NCBI GenBank assembly: GCA_038503035.1
Contig: JAVSML010000943.1
Span: 130,841-194,840, forward strand
Direction of reading: 5' to 3'
Source of the DNA: Crocodylus rhombifer
Taxonomy: Eukaryota > Chordata > Crocodylia > Crocodylidae
Length of the DNA stretch: 64,000 nucleotides
Below are positions 36,400-47,639 of the stretch, in pieces (positions within the stretch are counted from its first letter, which is position 1; the number at the start of each line of letters is the position of its first letter). A model generated the notes under the pieces. It had not been told where the DNA came from. It searched no databases and saw nothing but the letters and a program-made list of their open reading frames with translations. Both the position numbers and the translations under genes were made by a program.

Positions 36400-36910
36400 A
36401 CAGGAGACTTACTTGATTTCCAGTCCCTACCCGCTTCCTGGAGCAGGCAGCTCCACACCACACAGAACTGCTCCAGGGGCTTGATTCGCAGCCCCTGCTC
36501 ACCCTCTGGAGCAGGCTGCTCTGGGGGTGGGTGGAGGCTTGGTTCCCAGCCCCTGTGCACCCTCAGGAGCTGCCTGCTCTGCACTGAAAGCTGGGAGCCA
36601 GGACAGGGGGCAGAGAGGAGGAAGCTGGGTGTACGTGGGGGGAATTGGGAGCTCAGCAGCACCAGGATTGGGGACAGAGAGCTCCCTGTCTCCTGTGGCC
36701 CCTGCTGCCGAGATTGACCAGGAGCAAATTTGCTGCTAGTCAATGTCTACACAAGTGTTACTGCACATTAACTATTTTACAGTTAATCTAGTACCAGTAT
36801 TTTTAGCCTAATTTACTGTATAGTAGATGCCTCACACATGTAGAAAGTGTCTCTTTACTGTGCAGTAGATTAGTCTACTGAGCAGTAAAGCATCTCATGT
36901 AGATGTACCC
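36400..36910 (-). mobile_element. element family P, copy 1 (subterminal palindrome plus GC-rich part)
   Basis: Read on the minus strand from 36910: GGGTACATCTACATGAGATG, then 'cagtagactaatctactg', then 'gtgcagtaacac', then 'caaatttgctcc' and a GC-rich part with 'gagctctctg' and 'ggtgctgctgagctccca'. The same order is found on the plus strand at 59014-59400. The segment 36744-36910 alone has inverted 'tctaca..ag.tg.ttactgc' ends, so it may be a MITE embedded in a larger element. Open frames at 36393-36743 are repeat sequence. Confidence 0.65.
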
Positions 36911-38099
36911 AGTGAGTGGGATATTCAGAAGTATTCAGTAGTTGTTTACTTTCCATGAAGTTATTCATAAAGCTGCTAATAAACCTAATGGTAGCAGACT
37001 TAGTCCAATACTTTGTTGCCATTACTGTTCCTGCTTTTTATTTGTATTACCATAACATTAATGATATCTAGTCATGTACCAGATTCCTCATCCTACACAC
37101 AGTCCCAACCAAACTAAAAGCCAGTCCTTATCCCAAAGAGCTTATGATCCTCATAAACTGCCACTTAATACATATTATAATTGACTAGTTTAAGATTTAT
37201 GGAATTGTAAACATATTTCCTGGCTGACTGAACAGTTCATCAGCATTACTCATTAATCACTAATGAATAACAAAGTAATCCTTCACAGCTGTCTGCATCT
37301 ATCTAGCTAGTACCCATGACTGTACTTTCTCCTTCCAAATGTCTGTGTTCTGCTAAATATAGGAAAGATGAAACATTGCATAACACAATTACAGCACCAA
37401 TGAGAAAATTCAGTAAGTTTATACCTGGCATTTTCTGCAGCAGACCTGTTGGATCCAATGCCTGGGACAACTTCAGCCATTCTCTGGTTTTTTAGTACCT
37501 TATAAGTTCATAATTTAACTCTGCTTTTATTGTGAGCTTAGATGACAAACCATTCAATGTTTACAACCACTGAAGTCTATGAACCTGGAGATGATTGTTC
37601 AGCAGAGATCACATGTTGTGAAAAGCTTAGTACAGCTTTAAGGAAAAACAAAAAAAAGGGAAATTTGTGTTTGATAATGCAATAAAGCCAGGTAAACTAT
37701 GAAGACCCAGGATCATGAATGATGATGGCACTGAAGCTTTTGCTGAAAGCACAGGATTCTATTGTGAAGTATATAACTTGTCCTTAAACTTCCTTATATC
37801 ACTTGAAGTGTTCTCTGGTAAAAACTTAATATAATAGTCTTGTATATTGTTTTTACTGATTTATAGCTCCTGTATTTAAGCTACTAGAGCTCCCTCAATC
37901 AACAAACAACTCAGTAAAGGTGGCTGTCAAATTAAACATCCTATTGTAGAGAAAGTGAGTCTAGCTGATGAAGAAAGTTATTCATTTAAAAACAAACAAA
38001 AATATAACTTCTATGAATCACTTGTTACATTATTATTCTTTGGTAGTTTTACTCTGAATATTTATCAGTGGTCTATTTTTTAAAATATTTTCTATTGTC
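36911..38099. other. AT-rich tract, no gene recognised
   Basis: No recognisable exon, RNA or repeat terminus. Confidence 0.5.
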
Positions 38100-38107
38100 C
38101 TCTAGAA

Positions 38108-38294
38108 CAGGGGTGGGTAAAATGTGGCCTGGGGGCCAGATGCAGCCCACCAGGCCATTCTATCTGGCCCCTGGGGCCCCTAAAAAATTTAGAAAATGAA
38201 TATTTATCTGCCCCTGGCTGCCTTTCATGTGGCCCTCAATGGCTTGCCGAAACTCAGTAGGCAGCCCTCCACTCAAAATAATTGCCCGCCTCTG
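38108..38294. mobile_element. hAT MITE with perfect 8-bp target duplication
   Basis: Termini CAGGGGTGGGTAA and (inverted) CAGAGGCGGGCAA are the classic hAT 'CAGGGGTGGGCAAA' type. Identical octamers CTCTAGAA flank the element at 38100-38107 and 38295-38302. The 187-bp interior ('ggcctgggggccagatgcag') is the common sauropsid 'vanished/winged' hAT MITE style. No coding capacity. Confidence 0.95.
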
Positions 38295-38302
38295 CTCTAG
38301 AA

Positions 38303-39779
38303 CAATATGAAGCTATCAAAGATCTCTTTCACTCTATTTCTCAAGGACTCTTCTGACTGAAAAAAAATATTAATTCTATTCATAACATTTAATGAAATGA
38401 ACTTTTTAAAAAAAACGTTTTAATTTATGCAGAGAACTTAAGGGATCAAACTGTAAGAGCTGGGTTAGATTAAACAATCTTCAAGCCTGTAAATATTTGG
38501 GACTCCTGTTCACAAGTCATACACACTGACGTTATTACTTTACACCATGTACAAATGTCAAGTTATTCTCTTTGTTTCTTTCTGACTTTTCTTACAAAAA
38601 GATTTTGGCAGGCTGCAGGTTAAATCCTGTGGGTATGATCTGAAACCCAAATATTTCAACCACTTAAACACCTGCAGAGGTTTGTAAATGTTGTAGTCTC
38701 ATTGAAATAAATGAGTGAAATTCTTGACTCAGTTGAAGTCTATGGGAGATATGCCATTGATTTTCCTTAAGCCAGGATTTCATTGATAGGGACTGTTAGT
38801 ATATGTGCAGTTAAGTCAATGCATAACTTTGTGCAGGAAGTAGACCTAAGTTTCATATGAATTTACATAAGGCCTTGATCAGTTGATGAGCCCTGAAAGG
38901 AACAATAAGTCCAAATGAATTAACCCTCATGTATCAGGGTTCTGGATTCTTTTATAAGATTGGGGTCCATTAAATAGTTAAAGCATTGTTAATGCAATAA
39001 TAAATGCATTAAGAGTTAATTAAAAGGCTGACAGGTAAAATAGAAGAGGCCTCTACAGTTTGACTGTCACCATACTTCTGATGGTACATTGTTAGTCTTT
39101 GCTTATCTGAAAACAAAAAGAAGTAAACATGACTTACTGAATTAACAATTGAAAAAGTTACAAAGTTTAAAAACAAAAACCGAAAAGAATCCACTCCAGT
39201 CAGGGGGCATGAGGAAAGAAAGTCTGGTAATGACTTATCTTACCAGTGTCATCGTTACGTTGCTGACCTCCCACAGCAGGTTCATTTCTTCACGTTGATT
39301 GCAAACTTAGAGGGAATGAAATGATCAGATGTGACTTTATTATGTCAGGGAGGAGGTAGTTTTCCTTGGTAATCGCTAACAAGGACAGCAGTTACCCCAA
39401 GGGGATGCAAAAACCAGATCACCTGCCCCGAGGTCATACCGGGAACATGGCAATTCCAGGCTTCTGACTCAGAGATGACAGTGCATGGCATTGCCTAGCT
39501 CTCCCAGGGGATTTAACTGCATGCAGAGTTAGTGGCAGAAGAGATATTGAGAGAGACATTTGGCCAAATATTTGTTTTTGAATATAAACAAGAGTGACAA
39601 TGTTCACAAGGAAAGTACTAACTTTTCTAGGTGTTTCTATAGTAAGATTACTCAAGATGACCATGATTCCCTCTGTTGCAAAAGTTCCAGGGAACATGTC
39701 TTTGAATTAAAAATGCTCAAGCTGAATCATCCACATCAACTGTTTTGCTTGGGTTTGTTGCTTGTTTTTCTTTTCTTTT

Positions 39780-39810
<31 letters not shown>

Positions 39811-40784
39811 GTGTTGGGTTTTTTGTCTTTATTTTATATAATTTATTTCCCTTTTTTCCCCACCAGATGTGAAGTGAATCTTACTATGAGAGTGAAAAAC
39901 AGCTCATATTGAGTCCATATGAGACGTACAGTAAAAGATGTGCATATTTTCCTGCACATCTATGCCAGATGCAAAAACATGTCATATCCCACCTGTTCCA
40001 ATCTGAGTCCTTTCCTGAAAAAAATGCTTCCAGGTCAACTGTATGATTCTGTGTTGTCTTGCAGTTTTGTGATCAGGGTGATAAACAATAATTTTAATGT
40101 AAAATGTTTGAAGTTACAGAAGATGAGCCTAAGCTGTGAAGTTCTATTTGGAATATGATTCTCCAACCTTTGAGCTTGTTTAGGCCAAAAAATTTGGAAG
40201 AGGTCAGCACCTGAGGGCTCCTGTTGTTCTTAATAGGAAAGTTGCTGAGTACTTAAATATCTGCATAAAGTATTGACCATTCTTGGTGCAAAATGGGACA
40301 GCATTTTTGTTACTGAGATTACGTTTTCTTATAGGACCAAGGGCTAGAGAAACAAAAGGATTTTGTGCTAGTTTAAGAGACCAGATTTAAGGTTTAAGGA
40401 TTTTTAGATCCTTGAAAATCCCTGTTTAATTGCTATCTAGACCTGAAGATACTGAAAGTCCTTAGGAATCTAGTTTTATGTCAGTAAATTTCTCTAGACT
40501 GAAAGTTCTGCTTCTGGGCATGCCCAGCCCTTACTAAGCTCATGCCTAACCCTCATCAGTAGTTGCAATTTAGTCATTCCTCTAATCATCTCACTAGGAA
40601 GCCTATGGTAAATGCTCTCAGAACCTGTCTACCATAGCAGCCTTGCACAAGATATGGCAAGAAGGGGAAGGGAATGACCTGGATTCAAGTACCTTTTTCA
40701 ATTTATATTTTACTAGTTTATATTAAGTCCTCTTTCTCTGGTCCAGTTAATACTTATTCCATACAAAGTAGAACATTTCAACAG
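38303..40784. other. AT-rich tract, no gene recognised
   Basis: A scrap at 38690-38785 ('gtctatgggagatatgccat' then 'tgattttcc..aagccaggatttcat') belongs to the same class of old repeat as 36154 and 61178. The T/G homopolymer at 39771-39811 is listed separately. Otherwise nothing is recognised. Confidence 0.5.
39771..39811 (+). repeat. poly-T then uninterrupted G22
   Basis: A T-rich run ends at 39789 and is followed by 22 consecutive G (39790-39811). Such a tract can form intra-strand G-quadruplexes, and its length is unreliable in sequencing. Confidence 0.9.
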
Positions 40785-40789
40785 AACAG

Positions 40790-40985
40790 CCCACTAATAT
40801 GATATGGTTGGTTAGGGTATTTTCCTAGAAGGTGGAAGGTCCTGGAAGGACTGTAGTCCCAGCCTTCTCTGACCAGTGGGCTACCAGGTATAGTGCATGA
40901 TTAACTTTTCCTGTGCCCTAATTTTGTGAGAAAGCGTTGGCACTAGGAGAGGTTTTATAGTTGGGTATTCTGTGTAAAGAGGCAA
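40790..40985 (+). mobile_element. tRNA-headed SINE relic
   Basis: 'tatggttggttagggtattt' followed by 'tcctagaaggtggaaggtcctgg' matches the order of a tRNA-derived SINE head (A box 'tggttagggcat', then 'cctaggaggtgggagacctggg'). The expected B box is eroded ('gactgtagtccc'). The following 'ctgaccagtgggctacc' is consistent with the SINE body. Class-level call only. Confidence 0.5.
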
Positions 40986-41139
40986 CTTGGATTCAAGTCA
41001 ACAGTTCTCCTTGGTATTTCCCACCGGCTAGTTTAAGTGGCTTCTCTTTACCCTGCTGTTTACTGTGGATCCCATGCTGAGGATACAATAGTCTGGGTGT
41101 GTAGGTGTCAGGGCAGATTCATTCTGCCCAGACCCACTA

Positions 41140-41822
41140 AGATACAGACTTGCCTGTCAATGCACAAAGCTAAAACACTCATCCAGGCAGTCACTGTCTT
41201 GTACCCTGATTGTTGCAACATCTTTTCTGTAGCCTTGACCAATGCAATACTCTATCTCTGATACCTTTCCAAAATGTTACTGAAAAGAGCATTTTTCCTG
41301 GCGCATTATTTTGACTGTCACCCCACTATGAGCATATTTCCCAACTCCTTTTTCACCACAATGTTAAGCATAAGCTACTTGTCTTTGCTTTCAAATCTGT
41401 TCACAAACTACCACCTCCCTTACTTAGCATCACCATTCAGTATTGAATGGGTGACTCCCTTCTCTGGCTCATGCCTGCCTCTAATTGTCAGAGTTTCAGA
41501 TCAGCCTGAGCTTCTTGTCATGCTCCCTTCACACTTGGGCAGAACTCCTTATAAACATCTGCAAAGCTACCTCATAATTGTGCTTCTAGCCTCTCACTGG
41601 GACTGTCCCTTGTCATAGTCTTCATGACATTAGGCTGCTGTGGTGATACCATTACTTAATAGACTGATCAGCATTACCTTACTCTATCCTGTTATATGAT
41701 CTGTCTTTATCATCTAGTTTCTCTTCTTTTAGACTGGAAGCTCTCTGGGGAAAAGAACCATTTTTTGTTGTTTTTACACTGACTAAAACAATACTTCTGC
41801 TCCATGATTAGTGTTTTTAGAT
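41140..41822 (+). mobile_element. L2-type LINE 3' region, ancient
   Basis: The order of features matches sauropsid L2 3' ends: 'cattattttgactgtcaccc', 'aagcataagctacttgtctt' with 'tgctttcaaatctgttcac', 'aactccttataaacatctgc' with 'aaagctacctc', and the terminal 'agactggaagctctctgggg' with 'aaaagaaccatttttt'. It is strongly decayed. The open frame 41274-41618 is the remnant of this segment in a shifted frame, not a host gene. Confidence 0.55.
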
Positions 41823-43360
41823 AACATGGTGGCACAAATAAATAGTAAGTCCATTTTTTGGATCTACCTAAAACTAACAGTTGCACTGGTAGAAATACAA
41901 CAGATTATTCTGCCTGATTTCTCGATCCTAAATCAGTTTAGTCAGGAACTAGAAACCCAGCTGCTCAGAGTGGATTAGCTCTGGGCATGTGCAAAGCAGA
42001 GCTGTAGGCACCTGAGGCACTTTCCAGATAAGCAAACAGGGGGCACCTGGTATATTTTGTCCTTCCCAGGATTAGACAGCTGTTGAATAGGGATTTTTTG
42101 CATTGCAACTGTGGATTTAAATGCTTAAAACCTGTCTGCATTTGGTGTTGGGTATTGTAAGTCTTTTTTAAGATCTAGTTCTTAAAGTCTTTATTGGATC
42201 TAATCCAAAAACACCATTTAGGGCTAAATTATTAGCAACAATTTGCACCTGAGGCATCTTCTTAGTCGCTATAGGTTTGTTACTCACACATCTTTGAAAA
42301 ATACTGAAAGATGCACTTAATAGCATGTGGGAAAGGTATCAATTCTAAAATATACCTACTCCTAATTATTATTTTTATGCTTAAGCCAAATAAAGAAAAC
42401 AGAAGACTAAGACAAAAATCATAACAGAAACTGCGAAAAGTTTTAATTTACTGTATCTTAATCGTATCAATAGGATTTTGGCCTATACCTGCCATTTCAG
42501 GAATTACATAGGTCTCATTCTACCATCTTTTACAGAGAGATGTAAGAATTACTTATGCAACTTTTGTTTGTGATTTAGTCTTTCTATTTGTTTTCCTTCA
42601 TTGTTCACGATGATGTTGCTAGCCTAAGCAAACCAGATCACAGAATGCAATGCAAACAAATTAGCATGGGAGTATTTAAGATTTTGAAAACAGAGGTGCA
42701 AATGATGTGGCACATCAACATATATAACATACCATATTTTTCTCCAGGTAAAAAGAAACTAGAAGTTTTATTAATTAGTTGGAGTATTAGGGCTATATTA
42801 TTCAGTTTAAGATCAAGGCAAAAACAAATATAACTTTATTAGAATGTGCACTAATTTGCAGTATCGTCTGTGTATTAAAAAGACGACAAGCTAGGCAAAA
42901 CATAATTAAGGGGTGTGATTTCTTTAGTCCTGTAGTCATTAGAATTCTGTTGCCACTGCCTACCCACTGCCTAGCAGTTCATTTTAAACTTTGGGTGAAC
43001 CAGAAATCAAAGTGAGGTGTGAATGCACCACTGCATTTCCTACCCCTCCCCACCCATCCCAATCCACTACAGACATGACTGATGTTTATCAGCTGGGTGA
43101 AATCAAATTAAGGCAATGGAAAGATTTTGAAGACCTCAAAGGCTGATAGGGCAAAGCTTGCACAATGTTTGCTAAAATAACCATTATCTCAGATAAACTT
43201 TTTTTTTTTTACTAACTATATTTGCACACAATGCCTGTCACCAGGAAAATGCTTATAGAATGTAAATAACTAACATATGAGGCCATGCACATATAGTGCC
43301 CACTGGAGTTAGTTGAGTGCCCATTTCTCTTTCCCTAGGCATGCTGCACACTTACCACTT
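41823..43360. other. AT-rich tract, no gene recognised
   Basis: A T-run lies at 43199-43210. Nothing else is recognised. Confidence 0.5.
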
Positions 43361-45296
43361 CATAGTATCATAGTTTGTAGGGTCGGAAGGGATCTGAGCA
43401 GATCATGAAGTGTGACCCCCTGACATGGCAGGAAAGAGTACTGAGATCAAACGACCCCAGCAAGGTGTTTGTCTAGCCTTGTCTTAAAGACCCCCAAGGT
43501 AGGAGCTTGGAAGTTGGTTCCAGGTCCTACCTGCCCTGACAGTGAAGTAGCGCCTCCTGATGTCTAATCTGACTTTACCCTCTGCCAGCTTGTGACCATT
43601 ATTTCTAGTCACTCCTGGCAGTGCTTGAAGGAACAGGAACTCCCCCAATGTCTGCTGGTCCCCTCTGACTAGTTTGTAACAAGCCACTAGATCCCCCCTC
43701 AGCCTTCTCTTGTGAAGGCTGAACAGGTTCAGGTCCCGTAGCCTCTCCTCGTAGGGCCTGCCCTGCTGCCCCCAGCCATGCAAGTGGCCTTACTCTGGAC
43801 CATCTCGATATTGTCCACATCCCTCTTGAAGTGCAGCACCCAGAACTGGATACAGTACTCCAGGTACAGCCTGACCAGTGTTGCATAGAGGGTGAGGATC
43901 ACCTCCTTGGACCTGCTTGAGATGCATCTGTGGATGCATGACAAGGTGTGGTTGGCCTTCCTGACTGCATCCCCACACTGCCGGCCCATGTTCATCTTGG
44001 CATCAATAATGACTCCAAGATCTTTTTCTGCCTTTGAACTGATGAGAAGAGAGTTCCCCTGCCTGTAGGTATGCTGCTGGTTCTTCCTCCCCAGGTACAT
44101 CACCTTGCACTTGTCAGTGTTGAATCCCATCCTATTCTCATCTGCCCATCCCTTTAACCTATCTAGGTCTGATTGTAGCCTATTCCTCTCTTCTAGCATG
44201 CCCACGTCCCCTACATCTTAGTGTCATCAGCAAATTTGAACAAGGTGCTTTTTATCCCCCTGTCCAAGTCAATGATGAAGATGTTGAACAGTGCAGGCCC
44301 AAGGACTGAGCCCTGCAGAAACCCACTGCCCACATCCCTCCAGGTCGAAAATGACCCATCCACCACCACTCTCTGGGTGTGGCCCTCCAGCCAATTAGCC
44401 ACCCATTTGACTGTGTAGGTGTCAACACACAGTCCCCCCAGTTTTTTAATGAGAATGGGGTGAGAGGCAGTGTTGATGGCCTTCCTAAAGTCCAGAAAGA
44501 CTACATCCACTGCTACCCCTGCATCTAAGGATTTGGTGACCTGGTCATTGAAGGCCACCAGGTTGGTCTAACTGGGTTCTAATGAACCCGTCTTGGTTGC
44601 CCCTAAGCATAACTTCCCCTGCTGGCCCCTAGTGTACATGTGCCAGGATAATTCTCTCAGAAAGCTTACCCAGGATTAAGGTAAGACTAACTGGCCTTTA
44701 GTTTCCTGGGTCCTCCTTCCTCCCTTTTTTGAAGATGGGAACCATGTTGGCCCTCTTCCAGTCCTCTGGCACCACACAAGTGAACCATGACTGCTCGTAA
44801 AGCCGTGCTGGGGTCCTGCAGTGACCTCAGCTAATTCCCTCAGCACTCTCGGGTGGAGATCGTCTGGACCAGCTGATTTAAATACATCCAGTCCCTCCAG
44901 AAGTTCCCTGACTAGATCCTCACTGACTCTTGGCCTAAGTGCACCTCCCCTAGGGCCTGAGGAGGTCCTGGTGGGGGGGGATGATCTGGTCCCTGCTCAG
45001 GAAAATGGAGGCAAAGAAGTCATTAAATAGGTTAGCTTTGTCATCTGGTGTGAAGACCAGATTTCCTAGCGTGTCTTGTAGGGGCCCCACATTACCCGGA
45101 ACCTTATTTTGCCCCCTCTGTATTTAAAAAAGGACTTCTTGTTGACCTTGATCTGGGTAGCTAGTCCCAGTTCCATCTCCACCTTGGCCTCCCTGACTGC
45201 CCTCCTGCATCCCTGAGCAACCACAGTATAGTCCTCCCTGGTGATGGCCCCTCCCTTCCATTGGGTGTATGTCTCCCTTTTACCACTTGTGGTAGC
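43361..45296 (-). mobile_element. CR1 LINE copy 7, long, 5'-truncated
   Basis: The 3' end is at 43361 (plus-strand 'catagtatcatagtttgtag', 'ggtcggaagggatctgagca', 'gatcatgaagtgtgaccccc') and the body runs to about 45296, where CR1 similarity stops. It is about 1.9 kb and of the same subfamily as the 4 kb copy. No flanking duplication is seen. Confidence 0.93.
43484..45296 (-). pseudogene. CR1 pol fragment, frameshifted
   Basis: From 5' to 3' on the minus strand: the pre-RT linker (QTYTQWKGGAITREDYT near 45,250); RT fingers with PEDWKRANMVPIFKKG near 44,750 and a broken NYRP motif; the palm at 44211-44558 ([28 protein letters not shown] with the catalytic box at 44223-44234); and then 43729-44205 and 43484-43783 carrying the C-terminal half to RLDIRRRYFTVRAG. 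Several stops and shifts separate these blocks. The endonuclease is absent. Confidence 0.9.
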
Positions 45297-45625
45297 CTAG
45301 TAAAGAAATACACTTGTTTTCAAGTTAAACCTGGTTGTGTGGTCTTTGCAGCAAAAGCTGAGAAGAGAACCAAGGGTAGAAGCCCAACAGACATCTTATC
45401 TTGAATTACATTTTATATGGTAAAAAGTATTAATCTCATCAATATATTTAAATACAGCTAGTATAGATGACCAGAAGATAACAAGCCAGGGACCATGTAA
45501 GTCCAGTCATGGAGCTAAGCAATTAGTCTAGCCCAGGTGCCTATGAGAGAAGAATCTCTGCAAGAAGCATTATGCAGAGATGTGTTGTATTTCTGTTTCC
45601 AATTTGTATTAAAACTAGAGACTTG
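45297..45625. other. short tract, nothing recognised
   Basis: AT-rich sequence between the CR1 5' break and the next TIR element. Confidence 0.5.
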
Positions 45626-46297
45626 GGGTGTGTGTAGATGAAATGGGGGGCCCTAAATTGAAGCAGTGTGTTGTAAAAAACACCGATCAAATTAGAGCCT
45701 ATTAAACCCCCATGTCGTGCACACACCCTGCTGACTGACCTGCCTGTCCAGTGGGGAGGGGAGGGTGAGCTGCTGGTAGGCAGAGCAGTCCCTGGGCTGT
45801 GGGGATGGGGATGGGGATGGTGCTTCCCTTTGTGGAAGTGGTGGCCCCCCAGGTGGCACCTGCTCACAGGGTGGTCTCAGGAGGTGCCACAGCCCTAGAG
45901 GGAAGCACTGGGCCCCCACACAGCTCAGGTAGACAGGATCCAGTGAAGGGGGTGGGTAAAGATCAGGTTCACCAATTTTCTTGGGTGGAGCCTGCTTTCC
46001 TGGGTTGCTGCCATGCTGCCTGCAGATATTCCTGCAGAGCCACGGAGCTACACAAAGGCCAGTGCTTCACTCTGCTGCTGCAGGGGCAGCAAACTAAACT
46101 GCTCAAAGGAGTTTAGCTTGCTGTGCCCCAAGTCATTTAATGTGCATTACGCCACCAAATTTCCTACAGTGGCTGGAATTAATTTGTACTACGCCACCAA
46201 GGCATACAAACACTGACACCATTAAAGTGGTGCAAAAACATTTAGCCTGCTTTAAGGTGTCATGCACACACTCCCCTCATTTCATCTACACACAGTC
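45626..46297. mobile_element. non-autonomous TIR element, about 670 bp
   Basis: TGTGTGTAGATGAAATG at 45629-45645 is exactly inverted at 46278-46294, with further 'GGGG' agreement inward. The core is GC-rich and includes a 'ggggat' triplet repeat at 45800-45820. The 3' part contains two 'tacgccaccaa' copies. Open frames at 45541-46216 on both strands are element sequence. Probably hAT-like; the target duplication is not clear. Confidence 0.75.
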
Positions 46298-47570
46298 TTC
46301 AGTTGTAGTTGTAGAGGTGAATGGGAGGCCATGTTGTGTAGTGCCTGTGGTACTCTGTGCTTTGAGCTATATGGTTAAGTGGGCCTTAAGCTTGGGATGG
46401 GATAGAAGCTGGAAGGGCTAAAGCTGAATGGGTCATAGCCTCAGTGGAGGGGCTGGGAGGGACTGAAGCCAAGATAGAACCAGGGGCCTGGAGAGGGGTT
46501 GGGGCCCATGCCCAAGCAAGGGGGAGAAGAAGAGGGCTGGGATCAAGGGGCTTAAGGGCTGATACCTGAGCAAGTGAGCAGATTTGAGTAAGACTTGTAA
46601 GGCATAAGTGTGGCTATGAGGGATCCTGGAGTCCATGATTACTGCCCCTATGGCAACAAGACCCAGGAAGCCACAATTAGGTTTGGAGGCCTGGGGCCCC
46701 AGAACATGGGGGTAGGGCTAGTGAGCCTGGAGCTGAAAGTAGGAGCACTATCTTGCCCAAGCAGGGGTTGGGCCAGAACAGAGCCAGGGTAAAGTAAAAC
46801 ACTCAAGGCTTACTCTTGTTTCTGAGGGCAGCCTCCCATGTTTATATTAATTTAGCATCAAGATGTGGAAGGCAAGCATAGAGTAGTTACTTGAGAACCT
46901 GATGGGAGGACAAGGATTGGAGTAGCCACTACTGGGCACCACCACTGTCCTTGGGAGGCAGACCCCATCACACTCCAAAACAAATACTGAATAATAAGTG
47001 TAACAGATAGATAGAAGATCAAATATTTGTGGGGGTTTTATTATTATTATTAATAGTAGTAGTAGTATTGCAACTGAAGAAAATGAAGGTTAAAATCCTT
47101 TAATCCATTTTTTTTAAGGCTAACCATTTCAGGTGAGCAGCGATATCCTGGCAGCTTTCTCATTGTTAATTTAGAGTAAAATCAAGAGGCTCTTCAGTTA
47201 AATTGGCTAAAAATTTCTAACATTGTCAGGATTCTACATTATGTTGATCATTGAAAGAAAGTAATTAGTATTCTTTTTGTAAACTGGGAGCTGCATAATC
47301 AAAAAAACCTACAAAGGCATATCGCTGAAACCAAACTACTTTAATCCTACTAACTAAAAGAAGATTAAACTGTACAATTACAAATCAAAGCCAAATTAAG
47401 ACCAAATCAATGCATTGGCAAGAAATGAGATCCATCATCAGATCAATGAGTTTATACTGGATTATAATTATCAGATGATTAAACTACAGAAGTAATCAAG
47501 ATACAAGTATTCAAACCCATGGAATCTAAAACCAAATCCAAGGAAGGTAACTATAAAAACTCAACTGAAA
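46298..47570. other. G-rich stretch then AT-rich tract, no gene recognised
   Basis: 46380-46800 is purine-rich with loosely repeated 'ggctgggagggactgaagcc' style phrases and could be an old LTR interior, but no termini are seen. The tract also contains the microsatellite at 47039-47068. Confidence 0.4.
47039..47068 (+). repeat. (ATT)n/(AGT)n microsatellite
   Basis: 'attattattattaat' is followed by 'agtagtagtagtat', a compound trinucleotide repeat. Confidence 0.85.
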
Positions 47571-47631
47571 CTCGATGATCTCCCGAGGTCCCTTCCAGCC
47601 CTAATGTCTATGAAATCTATGAAATCTATGA
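47571..47631 (+). mobile_element. CR1 LINE copy 8: 3' tip only
   Basis: The CR1 terminal block 'ctcgatgatctcccgaggtc' with 'ccttccagccctaatg' is followed by three 'tctatgaaa' tail units. At 61 bp this is an extreme 5' truncation. The good tail suggests recent insertion, same subfamily as 20.7 kb and 27.9 kb. Confidence 0.92.
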
Positions 47632-47639
47632 AAAATTTG

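Noticed and set aside
41274..41618. 114-codon frame as a host gene
   Set aside because: The DNA matches the order of an L2-type LINE 3' region; the frame is incidental.
42730..42755. 'taccatatttttctccaggt' as another terminus of the 22.8 kb element family
   Set aside because: Similarity is limited to 'taccatattt', with no following 'tataagtc' block and no inverse partner.
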